DNA of 64,000 nt, taken from the NCBI RefSeq assembly GCF_001590865.1, contig NZ_BBUY01000013.1:77256-141255 (forward strand). Direction: 5' to 3'. Both the position numbers and the translations under genes were made by a program. Positions 9,237 through 17,166 of the stretch are shown in pieces. The notes beneath the pieces were generated by a model. That model was not told the origin of the DNA, did not search any database, and saw only the letters and a list, made by a program, of their open reading frames with translations. The stretch is from Streptomyces sp. NBRC 110611. Its GTDB lineage: Bacteria > Actinomycetota > Actinomycetes > Streptomycetales > Streptomycetaceae. The first letter of the stretch is position 1; each line of letters starts with the position of its first letter.

Positions 9237-10406
9237 CTAGCGGTCCGCGACGGCGGGCAGCGGCTGCGGAGGGGGCGGGCCCACGTAACGGGCCGCCGGC
9301 CGGATGATCTTCGAATCCTCGGCCTGTTCCAGGATGTTGGCGCTCCAGCCGACCACCCGGGCCGCGCAGAACGTGGGGGTGAACATCTCCCGCGGCAGCC
9401 CGCACAGCTCCATGACGACGCCCGCGTAGAGCTCCACGTTCGCGTGCAGTTCACGGCCGGGTTTGAGCTCCGCCAGCAGCTCCTCGACCCGCGCCTCCAC
9501 CTGGACGGCGAACTCCACCAGCGGGCCGCCGAACCCCTCGGCGATACCGCGCAGCATCCGGGAGCGCGGGTCCTCGGTGCGGTAGACGGCGTGCCCGAAA
9601 CCCATGATCCGGTCGCCGCGGAGCACCTGCTCACGCACCCATGCGTCGATACGGTCCGGTGTGCCGATGGCGTCGAGCATGTCCAGGGCGCGGCTGGGCG
9701 CACCGCCGTGCAGCGGCCCGGACAATGCGCCGATGGCGCCGACGAGCCCGGCCGCGAGGTCGGCGCCGGTGGAGGAAATGACGCGGGCGGTGAAGGTCGA
9801 GGCGTTGAAGCCGTGGTCGATGGTGGAGATGAGATAGGCCTCGATCGCCCGTACCCGGTCCGGCTCGGGCTCCTGGCCGGTGAGCATGTAGAGGTAGTTG
9901 GCCGCGTGGCCGAGGTCCGCGCGCGGCTCGATGGGCGGCAGCCCCTGGCCGAGCCGGTGCAGCGCGGTGAGCAGGGTGGGTACCGCGGCGCAGGCGGCCA
10001 GGGCATCGGCCCGCCGCCGGCCGGCGTCGATGTCGTACAGCGGCCGGAAGCCGGCCGTCGCGCCGAGCAGGGAGAGCGCGGTACGCAGCCCGGCGAGCGG
10101 GCCGGCGAGGGCACCTGCCCGGGCGAGCGCGGGCAGCGCCGCGCGGACCGCGTCGGGCAGCCGGCGCAGTGCGGCGGTCTCGGCCGTGAAGGCCGCCAGC
10201 TGGTCCGCGTCCGGGAGCGCGCCGTGGAACATCAGGTACCAGACGTCCTCGAAACCGCGGTGCATGGCCAGCTCGACGGCGGAGTACTGGCGGTAGTGGT
10301 AGAAGCCCTCACCGCCCCGGACGTCACCGAGCCGGGTCTCGGTGACGACGACACCCGCGAGACCGCGGGGAGCGTCGATCGGTGCGTTCGCCTCGGCAAC
10401 CGGCAT
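9237..10406 (-). CDS. Citrate synthase-like protein with altered catalytic aspartate
   Basis: 389 residues with the complete citrate synthase fold. Active-site histidines are visible in LHGGAPS and GFGHAVYRTEDPR. The usual catalytic aspartate of the NVDFYSG motif is a glutamate here (NVELYAG, about residue 325). The enzyme normally condenses acetyl-CoA or propionyl-CoA with oxaloacetate. With Asp replaced by Glu, activity may be weak or the substrate different. Start ATG at 10406 with AAGGAG 8 nt upstream. It is divergent from a second citrate synthase-like gene, and both proteins end in a similar GP-x-PPQPLP tail, so the two may form a mixed complex. Confidence 0.88.
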   Translation of the reverse strand: MPVAEANAPIDAPRGLAGVVVTETRLGDVRGGEGFYHYRQYSAVELAMHRGFEDVWYLMFHGALPDADQLAAFTAETAALRRLPDAVRAALPALARAGALAGPLAGLRTALSLLGATAGFRPLYDIDAGRRRADALAACAAVPTLLTALHRLGQGLPPIEPRADLGHAANYLYMLTGQEPEPDRVRAIEAYLISTIDHGFNASTFTARVISSTGADLAAGLVGAIGALSGPLHGGAPSRALDMLDAIGTPDRIDAWVREQVLRGDRIMGFGHAVYRTEDPRSRMLRGIAEGFGGPLVEFAVQVEARVEELLAELKPGRELHANVELYAGVVMELCGLPREMFTPTFCAARVVGWSANILEQAEDSKIIRPAARYVGPPPPQPLPAVADR

Positions 10407-10467
10407 GGCGGATCTCCTTGGTTCGTCAGTGCCCCGACTCGGGGTGGGCCTGGACGCGCCCCCCGAA

Positions 10468-10520
10468 TTGATTCGACTATCCATGCTTGACTCAATCATC
10501 GTCAATATTGATTGAATCAA
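10468..10520. promoter_or_regulatory. Operator-like repeats in the divergent citrate synthase promoter
   Basis: A 13-bp perfect palindrome, TTGATTGAATCAA (10508-10520), lies in the promoter. A diverged copy, TTGACTCAATCAT (10487-10499), starts 21 bp away, and a half copy beginning TTGATTC (10468) lies 19 bp beyond that. The AT-rich repeats sit in a very GC-rich background, at roughly two-helical-turn spacing, between the two divergent genes. They are plausible binding sites for the helix-turn-helix at the N terminus of the downstream protein. Confidence 0.65.
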
Positions 10521-10548
10521 CATGAAGGGTTCTGGATACGGTGAGTGC

Positions 10549-11802
10549 ATGGCGGATCAACGCACGACGCAGGACGACGGCCCGGGCGAGCGCCGGCTGA
10601 GCACCCGGGAGGCGGCCGACCGGCTCGGCGTGAAGCCCGAGACGGTGTACGCGTACGTCAGCCGGGGCCAGCTGACCAGCCGCCGCGAACCGGGCGGCCG
10701 CGGCAGCACCTTCGACCCGGGGGAGATCGAGGCGCTGGCCCGGCGCGGCGGCCGGCGTGAACCGTCCGGCCCCGGTGGCGAGTTGGCGTTCCGTACGGGC
10801 ATCACCCTGATCGACCGCGGCCACTGCTACTTCCGTGGCGTCGACGCCACGGAGCTCGCCGCCCACTACCGCTTCGAGGAAGTCGCCGAGTGGCTGTGGA
10901 CCGGCGAACTGCGCCGCGGCATCCACTTCACCGCGCCCCCGGACGCGCTGTCCGCGGCCCGCCGCGCCGTGCGGGCGCTGCCGGACCACAGCGGGCAGAT
11001 GGACCAGCTGCGGGCCGCGCTGATCGCCGCGGCGGCCGCCGACCCGCTCCGCTTCGACCTCTCCGAGGAAGCCGTACTGGGCACCGCCCGCTGCCTGATC
11101 CCCACGCTCGTCGACGCGCTGCCCGCGGTCGGCACCCCGCACCGCGGCGCGGGCCGCCTCGCCTGGCGCCTCTGGCCGAGGCTGACGGCACAGCCCCCCG
11201 ACGAGGCGACGCTCCGTGTGCTCGACGCCGCGCTGGTGCTGCTCATCGACCACGACCTCGCCGTCTCGACCCTCGCCGTCCGGGTCGCCGCCTCCGCACG
11301 GGCCCATCCGTACGCGATCGTCTCGGCCGGCTTCGGCGCGCTGGACGGGACACTGCACGGCGCGGCGAGCGGGCTCGCCCACCGGATGCTGCTGGACGTG
11401 CTGGACCGCGGCAGCGCGGCGGCCGTGGTGGCCGACCATCTGCGGGCCGGCCGCACGGTGCCCGGTCTGGGGCATCGTGTCTATCCGGGGGAGGACCCGC
11501 GCGCCCGCGCTCTCTTCGCGCTCCTGGAGGACGTACCGCGGGCCCGTCCCGCCCTCACGGCCGCCCGCGAGGTGATCACCACGGCCGCCCGGCACACCGA
11601 ACTGCCCGCGAATGTCGATCTGGCGCTGGCGGTGCTGACGGTCGCCACGGGGATGCCGGCCGAGGCGGGCGAGACGGTCTTCGCGCTCGCCCGTACCGTC
11701 GGCTGGATCGCGCACGCGCTGGAGGAGTACGCCGAACCCCCCGTCCGTGTGCGCCCCACCGGCCAGTACACCGGCCCCAGGCCGCCACAACCGCTGCCGT
11801 GA
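10549..11802 (+). CDS. Citrate synthase-like protein with N-terminal helix-turn-helix
   Basis: 417 residues. Residues about 14-70 form an excisionase/MerR-type helix-turn-helix (STREAADRLGVKPETVYAYV, then SRGQLTSRREPGGRGSTFD). The rest is a citrate synthase domain. Active-site motifs TLHGAAS, GLGHRVYPGEDPR and NVDLALAVL retain both histidines and the aspartate. Fusion of a DNA-binding helix to a metabolic fold suggests a ligand-responsive regulator or a bifunctional enzyme. The ATG at 10549 has GGTGAG upstream; an earlier in-frame ATG (10522) lacks a ribosome site and would overlap the palindrome. Divergent from the other citrate synthase-like gene. Confidence 0.88.
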   Translation: MADQRTTQDDGPGERRLSTREAADRLGVKPETVYAYVSRGQLTSRREPGGRGSTFDPGEIEALARRGGRREPSGPGGELAFRTGITLIDRGHCYFRGVDATELAAHYRFEEVAEWLWTGELRRGIHFTAPPDALSAARRAVRALPDHSGQMDQLRAALIAAAAADPLRFDLSEEAVLGTARCLIPTLVDALPAVGTPHRGAGRLAWRLWPRLTAQPPDEATLRVLDAALVLLIDHDLAVSTLAVRVAASARAHPYAIVSAGFGALDGTLHGAASGLAHRMLLDVLDRGSAAAVVADHLRAGRTVPGLGHRVYPGEDPRARALFALLEDVPRARPALTAAREVITTAARHTELPANVDLALAVLTVATGMPAEAGETVFALARTVGWIAHALEEYAEPPVRVRPTGQYTGPRPPQPLP

Positions 11803-11931
11803 GGGAAGTGAGGGAAGCGGGGCCAGGGGGGAGGAGAGGGCGGGAGGGGGCGGGGCGCAGAAGACGGCGAGGAGGCGGCCGGCGGTCCTCCCGCAGGCCC
11901 GCCCCGGGGCGGCTGCTCAGCACCGGAACGA

Positions 11932-11950
11932 CAAGGTTAGGCTTGCCTTC
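11932..11950 (+). promoter_or_regulatory. Iron box (DmdR/IdeR type) overlapping a -10 element
   Basis: CAAGGTTAGGCTTGCCTTC matches 13 of 19 positions of the actinobacterial iron-box consensus TTAGGTTAGGCTAACCTAA, including the full AGGTTAGGCT core. It abuts the GTG start at 11951. TAGGCT (11938-11943) within it is placed as a -10 element 7 nt before the start codon, implying a leaderless transcript blocked by Fe2+-bound repressor. Confidence 0.75.
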
Positions 11951-12961
11951 GTGAGTACCTGCGCCACCGCTTCCCTCCAGGCGGCCGAACCGCTCGCCGG
12001 AACCGCGGCCACCGCCCGCACCTGGCTGCTCATCGAACAGACCGGGCCCTGGGGAGCCCAGGCGCTGACCCAGAGCCACCTCGACCCCGGTGCCGGCCGG
12101 GCGCTGGAGGCCGCGGCCGAGGGCACGGGCGTACGCGTCGCGCTCATCCGCCGGCCCGGCCGTCATGCCGACTGCCACGACGTCTCCGGGAGCCGGCTCC
12201 TCGTCGCCCACACCGCCCCGGGGCGCTCCTGGATCCGCACCACCGTCGCCGATCCGCGGACAGCCCTCGGCCTGGACTTCGCCGCCCTGGGCGCGGGCGA
12301 GCACCACGGCCTCTGGGAGCCGTACTCCGGTGCGCCGATGGCCTTTGTGTGCACCAATGGCAAGCGGGACCGCTGCTGTGCCCTCCAGGGCCGCCCGTTG
12401 GCCGCCGAGCTCGCCACCGCCGGGGCGGAGGCCTGGGAGATCACCCACATCGGGGGCCACCGCTTCTCCCCCACGCTCCTCGTCCTCCCCTACGGCTACG
12501 CCTACGGCCGCGCCTCGGCGCCCCTGGTCAAGGAGGCTCTGGAGGCGGCGCACCACGGACGGATCGCTCTCGACCAGTGCCGTGGCCGCTCGGCATGGGA
12601 CCGTCCGGCCCAGGCCGCCGACCTCGCCGTCCGCGAGCTCATCCGGGAGGACCGCGCGGACGCCCTCGACGTCGTACGGGCCGTACGGACGGACCCGGTG
12701 ACCGCAACGGACGCGGTGACCGCCGCGGCCCCGGCGCATCCCGAACACCCCTCGCCCGCCTGGGCCGTGACCGTCGCGCACGCCGACGGCCGTACCTGGC
12801 GGGTGACCGTCGAGCAGCGGGCCGACGGCGCTCCGGCACCCGCGAGCTGCGGTGCACCGCTCGGGCCGCCGGCCCGTATCGCGGTCACCTCCGTCACGGC
12901 CACTTCCACCACGGCCACCGGGGACCTGCCCCGGATGCGGTCCACCGCCGCCCCCAGCTGA
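11951..12961 (+). CDS. Sucrase/ferredoxin-like (thioredoxin-fold ferredoxin) protein, iron-regulated
   Basis: 336 residues of the Suc_Fer-like family, which contain a thioredoxin-like [2Fe-2S] ferredoxin domain. The diagnostic segment CTNGKRDRCCALQG, about residue 136, is present, followed by THIGGHRFSPTLLVLPYG. Such proteins are thought to act in electron transfer, possibly ferric-siderophore reduction. The GTG start is chosen because the open frame upstream has no ribosome site and the iron box with its -10 element ends one base before it. The C-terminal 40 residues are Thr/Ala-rich and probably disordered. Convergent with parE. Confidence 0.85.
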   Translation: MSTCATASLQAAEPLAGTAATARTWLLIEQTGPWGAQALTQSHLDPGAGRALEAAAEGTGVRVALIRRPGRHADCHDVSGSRLLVAHTAPGRSWIRTTVADPRTALGLDFAALGAGEHHGLWEPYSGAPMAFVCTNGKRDRCCALQGRPLAAELATAGAEAWEITHIGGHRFSPTLLVLPYGYAYGRASAPLVKEALEAAHHGRIALDQCRGRSAWDRPAQAADLAVRELIREDRADALDVVRAVRTDPVTATDAVTAAAPAHPEHPSPAWAVTVAHADGRTWRVTVEQRADGAPAPASCGAPLGPPARIAVTSVTATSTTATGDLPRMRSTAAPS

Positions 12962-13099
12962 TCCCGGAAGCGCCCGGCCACGCCTGCGTCCCCCGGCCGA
13001 GCGCCCTCAGCGGCGTTCAGGCGGCGCGGGACGTCCTCGATGGGAAGATCTTCCGGCCCGGCGCCGACAGCCCCTCAGAGCCGCCGTCAGGCCCTTCAC

Positions 13100-13146
13100 G
13101 GGCCCGCGCGCGCCTCTGCCCCAGGGGGAGAGACGCCCGCGGGCCC
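13100..13146. terminator. Hairpin terminator between the ferredoxin-like gene and parE
   Basis: GGGCCCGCG (13100-13108) pairs with CGCGGGCCC (13138-13146). An inner CCTCT/AGAG pairing extends the stem. It lies between convergent genes and probably serves both directions. Confidence 0.6.
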
Positions 13147-13168
13147 ACGAGCCGCGCAACGCGCGATC

Positions 13169-15289
13169 TCAGGTGTCGATGCGCGAGCGGTCCAGGGTGG
13201 ACGCGGAGTTGGTGATGAACTCCCTGCGGGGGGCGACCTCGTTGCCCATGAGGAGATCGAAGGCCTTCTCCGCCGCTTCGAGATCGCTGATGTTGATGCG
13301 GCGCAGCGTGCGGTGCCGCGGGTCCATCGTCGTCTCGGCGAGCTGGTCGGCGTCCATCTCGCCCAGGCCCTTGTAGCGCTGGATGCTGTCCTTGTAGCGG
13401 ATGTTCTTGGCCTCGAGCTCGAGCAGCGTCTGGCGCAGTTCGTTGTCCGAGTAGGTGTAGAGGTACTTCTCCTGGCCCCGCTTGGGGTTGATGAGTTCGA
13501 CGCGGTGCAGCGGCGGGACCGCCGAGAAGACCCGGCCCTGTTCGACCATCGGCCGCATGTAGCGCTGGAAGAGGGTCAGCAGCAGGATGCGGATATGGGC
13601 GCCGTCGACATCCGCGTCGGCCAGGAAGATGACCTTGCCGTAGCGGGCCGCGTCGATGTCGAAGGTACGGCCCGAACCGGCCCCTATGACCTGGATGATG
13701 GCCCCGCACTCGGCGTTCTTGAGCATGTCCGAGACCGACGCCTTCTGGACGTTCAGGATCTTGCCGCGGATCGGCAGCAGCGCCTGGAACTCCGAATTCC
13801 GCGCCAGTTTGGCGGTGCCCAGCGCCGAGTCGCCCTCGACGATGAAGAGCTCGCTGCGGTCGACGTCGTCGCTGCGGCAGTCCGCCAGCTTGGCCGGCAG
13901 CGAGGACGACTCCAGTGCCGTCTTCCGCCGCTGCGCCTCCTTGTGCTGACGGGCCGCGATACGGGTACGGGCCGCGGCGACGACCTTCTCCAGGACGGCC
14001 CGCGCCTGCTGCTTGGCGTCCCGCTTCGTGGAGGTCAGGAAGGCCTTCAGCTCCCGGCTGACCACCTGGGCGACGATCCGGGAGGCGGCGGAGGTGCCGA
14101 GCACCTCCTTGGTCTGCCCCTCGAACTGTGGCTCGGCGAGCCGCACGGTCACCACGGCGGTGAGGCCCTCCATGGCGTCGTCCTTGACGATGTCGTCCTC
14201 GGCGACCCGCAGCAGCTTGCTCGACCGCAGCACCTCGTTGACGGTCTTGGTGACCGCGCGCTCGAAACCGGAGACATGGGTGCCGCCCTTGGGGGTGGCG
14301 ATGATGTTGACGAACGACTTGACCGTGGCGTCGTAGCCGGTGCCCCAGCGCAGCGCGACGTCCACGCCCAGCTCCCGGGTGACCTCGGTCGGGGTCATGT
14401 GGCCGCGGTCGTCGAGAACCGGCACGGTCTCCTTGAACGCGCCCTGGCCGGTCAGCCGCAGCACATCGCACACGCCCTTGTCCTGCGCCAGGTACTCGCA
14501 GAACTCGCTGATCCCGCCGTCGTAGTGGAAGACCTCTTCCGTCTTGCCGGCGCCGTCGATCCCCCGCTCGTCACGGACCACCAGGGTCAGGCCCGGCACG
14601 AGGAAGGCCGTCTGGCGGGCGCGGGCGTACAGCGTGTCCAGGGAGAGCCTGGCGTCCTTGAGGAAGATCTGCCGGTCGGCCCAGAACCGCACCCGGGTGC
14701 CGGTCTTCGTCTTGGGGATCCGCTTGCCCTTGGTCAGGCCGCCGCCCGGCTTGAACGGGGCGTCGGGGCCCGCCTTCGTGAAGGCGCCCGGCACACCGCG
14801 GCGGAAACTGATCGAGTGCGTCTTGCTGCTGCGGTCCACCTCGACGTCGAGCCGCGCGGAGAGCGCGTTGACGACGGAGGCGCCGACGCCGTGCAGGCCG
14901 CCGGAGGCGGCGTACGAGCCGCCGCCGAACTTTCCGCCCGCGTGCAGCTTGGTCATCACGACCTCGACGCCGCTGAGGCCGGTCTTGGGCTCGACGTCCA
15001 CCGGGATGCCGCGGCCGTTGTCCTGCACCTCCACCGAGCCGTCGTCGTGGAGGATCACCTCGATGTGGTCGCAGTAGCCGCCCAGCGCCTCGTCGACGGA
15101 GTTGTCGATGATCTCCCACAGGCAGTGCATCAGGCCACGGCTGTCCGTCGAGCCGATGTACATACCGGGACGCTTGCGAACGGCCTCCAGGCCCTCGAGG
15201 ACGAGCAGATGCCGCGCGGTGTAGTTGGAACCGTCCCGGTCTGCCCCGGTCAGCACGGCGGTGGACGGCACGGACATCTCGGCGGTCAC
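13169..15289 (-). CDS. parE: DNA topoisomerase IV subunit B (ParE)
   Basis: 706 residues. GHKL ATPase motifs are visible: EIIDNSVDEALGGYCD, DNGRGIPVD and GGLHGVGASVVNALS. The transducer domain and the TOPRIM domain follow, with EGDSALGTAK and the metal-binding DADVDGAHI. The QRDR-like PIRGKILNVQKA segment is present. The C terminus ends in the GEMDADQLAETTMDP and NEVAPRREFI motifs. It partners ParC, encoded at 5383. The start is a GTG at 15289 with GAGGAG 8 nt upstream; the frame is open to 15481 but has no ribosome site there. Divergent from the small zinc-ribbon gene at 15732. Confidence 0.96.
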   Translation of the reverse strand: MTAEMSVPSTAVLTGADRDGSNYTARHLLVLEGLEAVRKRPGMYIGSTDSRGLMHCLWEIIDNSVDEALGGYCDHIEVILHDDGSVEVQDNGRGIPVDVEPKTGLSGVEVVMTKLHAGGKFGGGSYAASGGLHGVGASVVNALSARLDVEVDRSSKTHSISFRRGVPGAFTKAGPDAPFKPGGGLTKGKRIPKTKTGTRVRFWADRQIFLKDARLSLDTLYARARQTAFLVPGLTLVVRDERGIDGAGKTEEVFHYDGGISEFCEYLAQDKGVCDVLRLTGQGAFKETVPVLDDRGHMTPTEVTRELGVDVALRWGTGYDATVKSFVNIIATPKGGTHVSGFERAVTKTVNEVLRSSKLLRVAEDDIVKDDAMEGLTAVVTVRLAEPQFEGQTKEVLGTSAASRIVAQVVSRELKAFLTSTKRDAKQQARAVLEKVVAAARTRIAARQHKEAQRRKTALESSSLPAKLADCRSDDVDRSELFIVEGDSALGTAKLARNSEFQALLPIRGKILNVQKASVSDMLKNAECGAIIQVIGAGSGRTFDIDAARYGKVIFLADADVDGAHIRILLLTLFQRYMRPMVEQGRVFSAVPPLHRVELINPKRGQEKYLYTYSDNELRQTLLELEAKNIRYKDSIQRYKGLGEMDADQLAETTMDPRHRTLRRINISDLEAAEKAFDLLMGNEVAPRREFITNSASTLDRSRIDT

Positions 15290-15731
15290 GCGGTTCGCTC
15301 CTCGCTGAATTTCTGGCAGTCCGCATTCCGCGGACTCGGTTGTGGCGGTGTCGCCGGTGAGAGGGTACCGAGGCCCAGTAGAGCCGATGTGACGCCACCC
15401 GTACGCATGCTCATGGTAGTAGCATTTCGCTCGCACGTTCGATACCTCGTTGGAGTGACGCCCTCGTGACGCACACATCACGTTCCCTTCGAGGCATGAA
15501 CCATTTAGGCTCCGGGCACGTCCTCATCAACAACCGGCAAGCCAGCCGGGGGGACGGACCACCCACCAACGTGAATCAGACCACCACGCAATACGGCTCA
15601 TTCGCCGCCACCCGGCAGCACCCGGCCCCTCGGAGAATTTTTTTCGAGGAAATGGCACGAGCGGGAACGTTTTCGGCCTGGTTGGATGTTGACCCTGGTA
15701 CGACAGCTCGTCGAGCTAGAGAAGAGGCGAC
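15290..15731. other. 442-bp divergent intergenic region upstream of parE
   Basis: Lies between parE and the miniprotein gene. It contains an AT-rich GGAGAATTTTTTTC-like patch near 15640 and a TTGACC (15691) that could be a -35 for the plus-strand gene, but no -10 sits at a sensible distance. A short open frame at 15466-15735 overlaps the next gene and has no ribosome site. No confident feature. Confidence 0.35.
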
Positions 15732-15962
15732 GTGACTACTGTTCTGACACCCGCGAGCCCGCTGACGGCCGCTGACCGCTGCGACCGCTGCGGCGCCCAG
15801 GCGTACCTGCGCGTCGTCCTGATGTCCGGCGGAGAACTGCTCTTCTGCGCCCACCATGGCCGCAAGTTCGAGCCAGAACTCAAGAAGATCGCCGCGGAAA
15901 TACAGGACGAGACGGAGCGGCTGACCGCCTCCCCCTCGTCCACACCCGATGAGGAACGCTGA
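15732..15962 (+). CDS. DUF7455-like zinc-ribbon miniprotein
   Basis: A 76-residue protein beginning at a GTG with GAAGAGG upstream. Cys17 and Cys20 (CDRCGA) and Cys39 followed by His-His (FCAHHGRK) resemble a small treble-clef or zinc-ribbon metal site. The C-terminal half is charged and probably helical. Homologues of this size are common beside parE or hrdB in actinomycetes, but I know of no established function. It could be a metal-binding or RNA polymerase/nucleic-acid accessory protein; that is inference only. Confidence 0.8.
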   Translation: MTTVLTPASPLTAADRCDRCGAQAYLRVVLMSGGELLFCAHHGRKFEPELKKIAAEIQDETERLTASPSSTPDEER

Positions 15963-16078
15963 CACTCCGCATCCACGACGAGCGAACAGCGGCCCAGCGC
16001 CGTGCGGCGGGCGGTCACCCGGCACCACCGGGGAGACCGCCCGCACTCATACGCCGATGCGCGCCGTCCTCGGTCCGG

Positions 16079-16116
16079 TCCGCCATTGATTGACCGATCC
16101 GCCATTGATCGATCGA
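16079..16116. repeat. Two direct copies of a 19-bp AT-rich unit
   Basis: TCCGCCATTGAT occurs at 16079 and again at 16098, each followed by a TGAYCGA-like stretch. The unit is 19 bp with two mismatches. It lies in the intergenic region between the miniprotein and the trypsin-like gene. Function unknown; it could be an operator or just a duplication. Confidence 0.5.
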
Positions 16117-16189
16117 AGTGCGCCGTCCGGCACCCCGCGCCCGCTCGGCGCCCCGCGCTCCCCCAGCCTCCCCTGTGTCCGTGCCCGGA

Positions 16190-16999
16190 TCAGCCGGCCC
16201 CGTGTGCGGAGACCGCCGGCAGCAGCGCCGAGGCCCGCGTGTAGACCCCCGGGCTGCCCGCCTGGCCACAGCCGGTCCCCCAGGACACCAGCCCCACCAG
16301 ACGCCCTCGTACGACCAGCGGCCCCCCGCTGTCCCCCTGGCAGGCGTCCCGGCCGCCCTCCGGCTCCCCGGCGCACAGCATCGACCTGGAGCGGTACGCG
16401 CCGTCCGCACTGCCCGGATAGGCCCGGGCGCACACGGCGTCGCGCAGCACGACGATGTGCGCCGCCCGCAGCCGCGTCGCATAGCTGCCCTCCCCGGTGG
16501 TGTCCCCCCAGCCGTAGACCGTGGCCCGGTTCCCCGGGCGATAGGCGGGGTCCTGCCGCCCCGCTATGGTGATGGGCCGGTTCGGGACGGGCTTGGGCAG
16601 CGTGAGGACCGCCATGTCGCCCTCGTTCGTCCAGCTGTCATAGCGCGGGTTCACCCATACCTTCGCGGGCTTGAGCTCCTGGCCGCCGGCGCCGGTCAGG
16701 TTGTCGCGTCCTATCACCACGCGCAGATCCCGCACCCGCTGCCAGGGGACGCCCAGCACCTCCTTGCTCAGGCAGTGCGCGGCCGTCACCACCGTCGCGT
16801 GCCCGACCAGCACACCACCACAGAACTGTCCGGAGCGCTGCGACCCGAAGCGCTCATGGGAGGCCAGCGCGACCGCCCAGGGGCTCTGTGACAGCGTGGT
16901 GGGCCGTCCCCCGATCACCGACTCGTCCGCGGCCGCCGGTGCCGGCAGAACGAGGGCCAGCGTGAGAGCTCCGAAGGCGGCACGTACGGTCGGGCGCAT
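16190..16999 (-). CDS. Secreted trypsin-like (S1) serine protease
   Basis: 269 residues from the ATG at 16999, which has AGGAG 5 nt upstream. A signal peptide ends near PAPAAA and is followed by the activation-like sequence VIGGRPTT. The catalytic triad is visible: His in VTAAHCLS, Asp in NEGDMAVL and Ser in CQGDSGGPLV. SWGTGCGQAGSPGVYT is the usual C-terminal S1 motif. The Asp six residues before the catalytic Ser (DACQGDSGGP) predicts trypsin-like cleavage after Arg or Lys. Only a short propeptide is present. No inhibitor gene is adjacent. Confidence 0.93.
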   Translation of the reverse strand: MRPTVRAAFGALTLALVLPAPAAADESVIGGRPTTLSQSPWAVALASHERFGSQRSGQFCGGVLVGHATVVTAAHCLSKEVLGVPWQRVRDLRVVIGRDNLTGAGGQELKPAKVWVNPRYDSWTNEGDMAVLTLPKPVPNRPITIAGRQDPAYRPGNRATVYGWGDTTGEGSYATRLRAAHIVVLRDAVCARAYPGSADGAYRSRSMLCAGEPEGGRDACQGDSGGPLVVRGRLVGLVSWGTGCGQAGSPGVYTRASALLPAVSAHGAG

Positions 17000-17097
17000 A
17001 CGGACTCCTGACTCTGAGAGAACGTTCGCCAACCCAGCGTGAGCCAAACGGCCTTGCCGCGCACCCGGACGAGGCGCCCCGGTCCCTTCACACGCCG

Positions 17098-17134
17098 CGA
17101 GCCCGGTCCCTCCACAGGGGAGGAACCGGGCTCG
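17098..17134 (-). terminator. hrdB terminator hairpin
   Basis: CGAGCCCGGT (17098-17107) pairs with ACCGGGCTCG (17125-17134), with further pairing across CCTC/GAGG. It starts 33 nt beyond the hrdB stop codon. No U tract. Confidence 0.75.
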
Positions 17135-17166
17135 TGGCGCGGTCCGGCCTGGCGGCCGGGTTTGGA

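Noticed and set aside
15428..15441. Possible LexA half-site near parE (CGCTC-N4-GTTCG)
   Set aside because: Only one good half-site. The other half matches three of five bases.
15466..15735. Small plus-strand open frame overlapping the zinc-ribbon miniprotein
   Set aside because: No ribosome site. Mixed composition and overlap with the real start at 15732.
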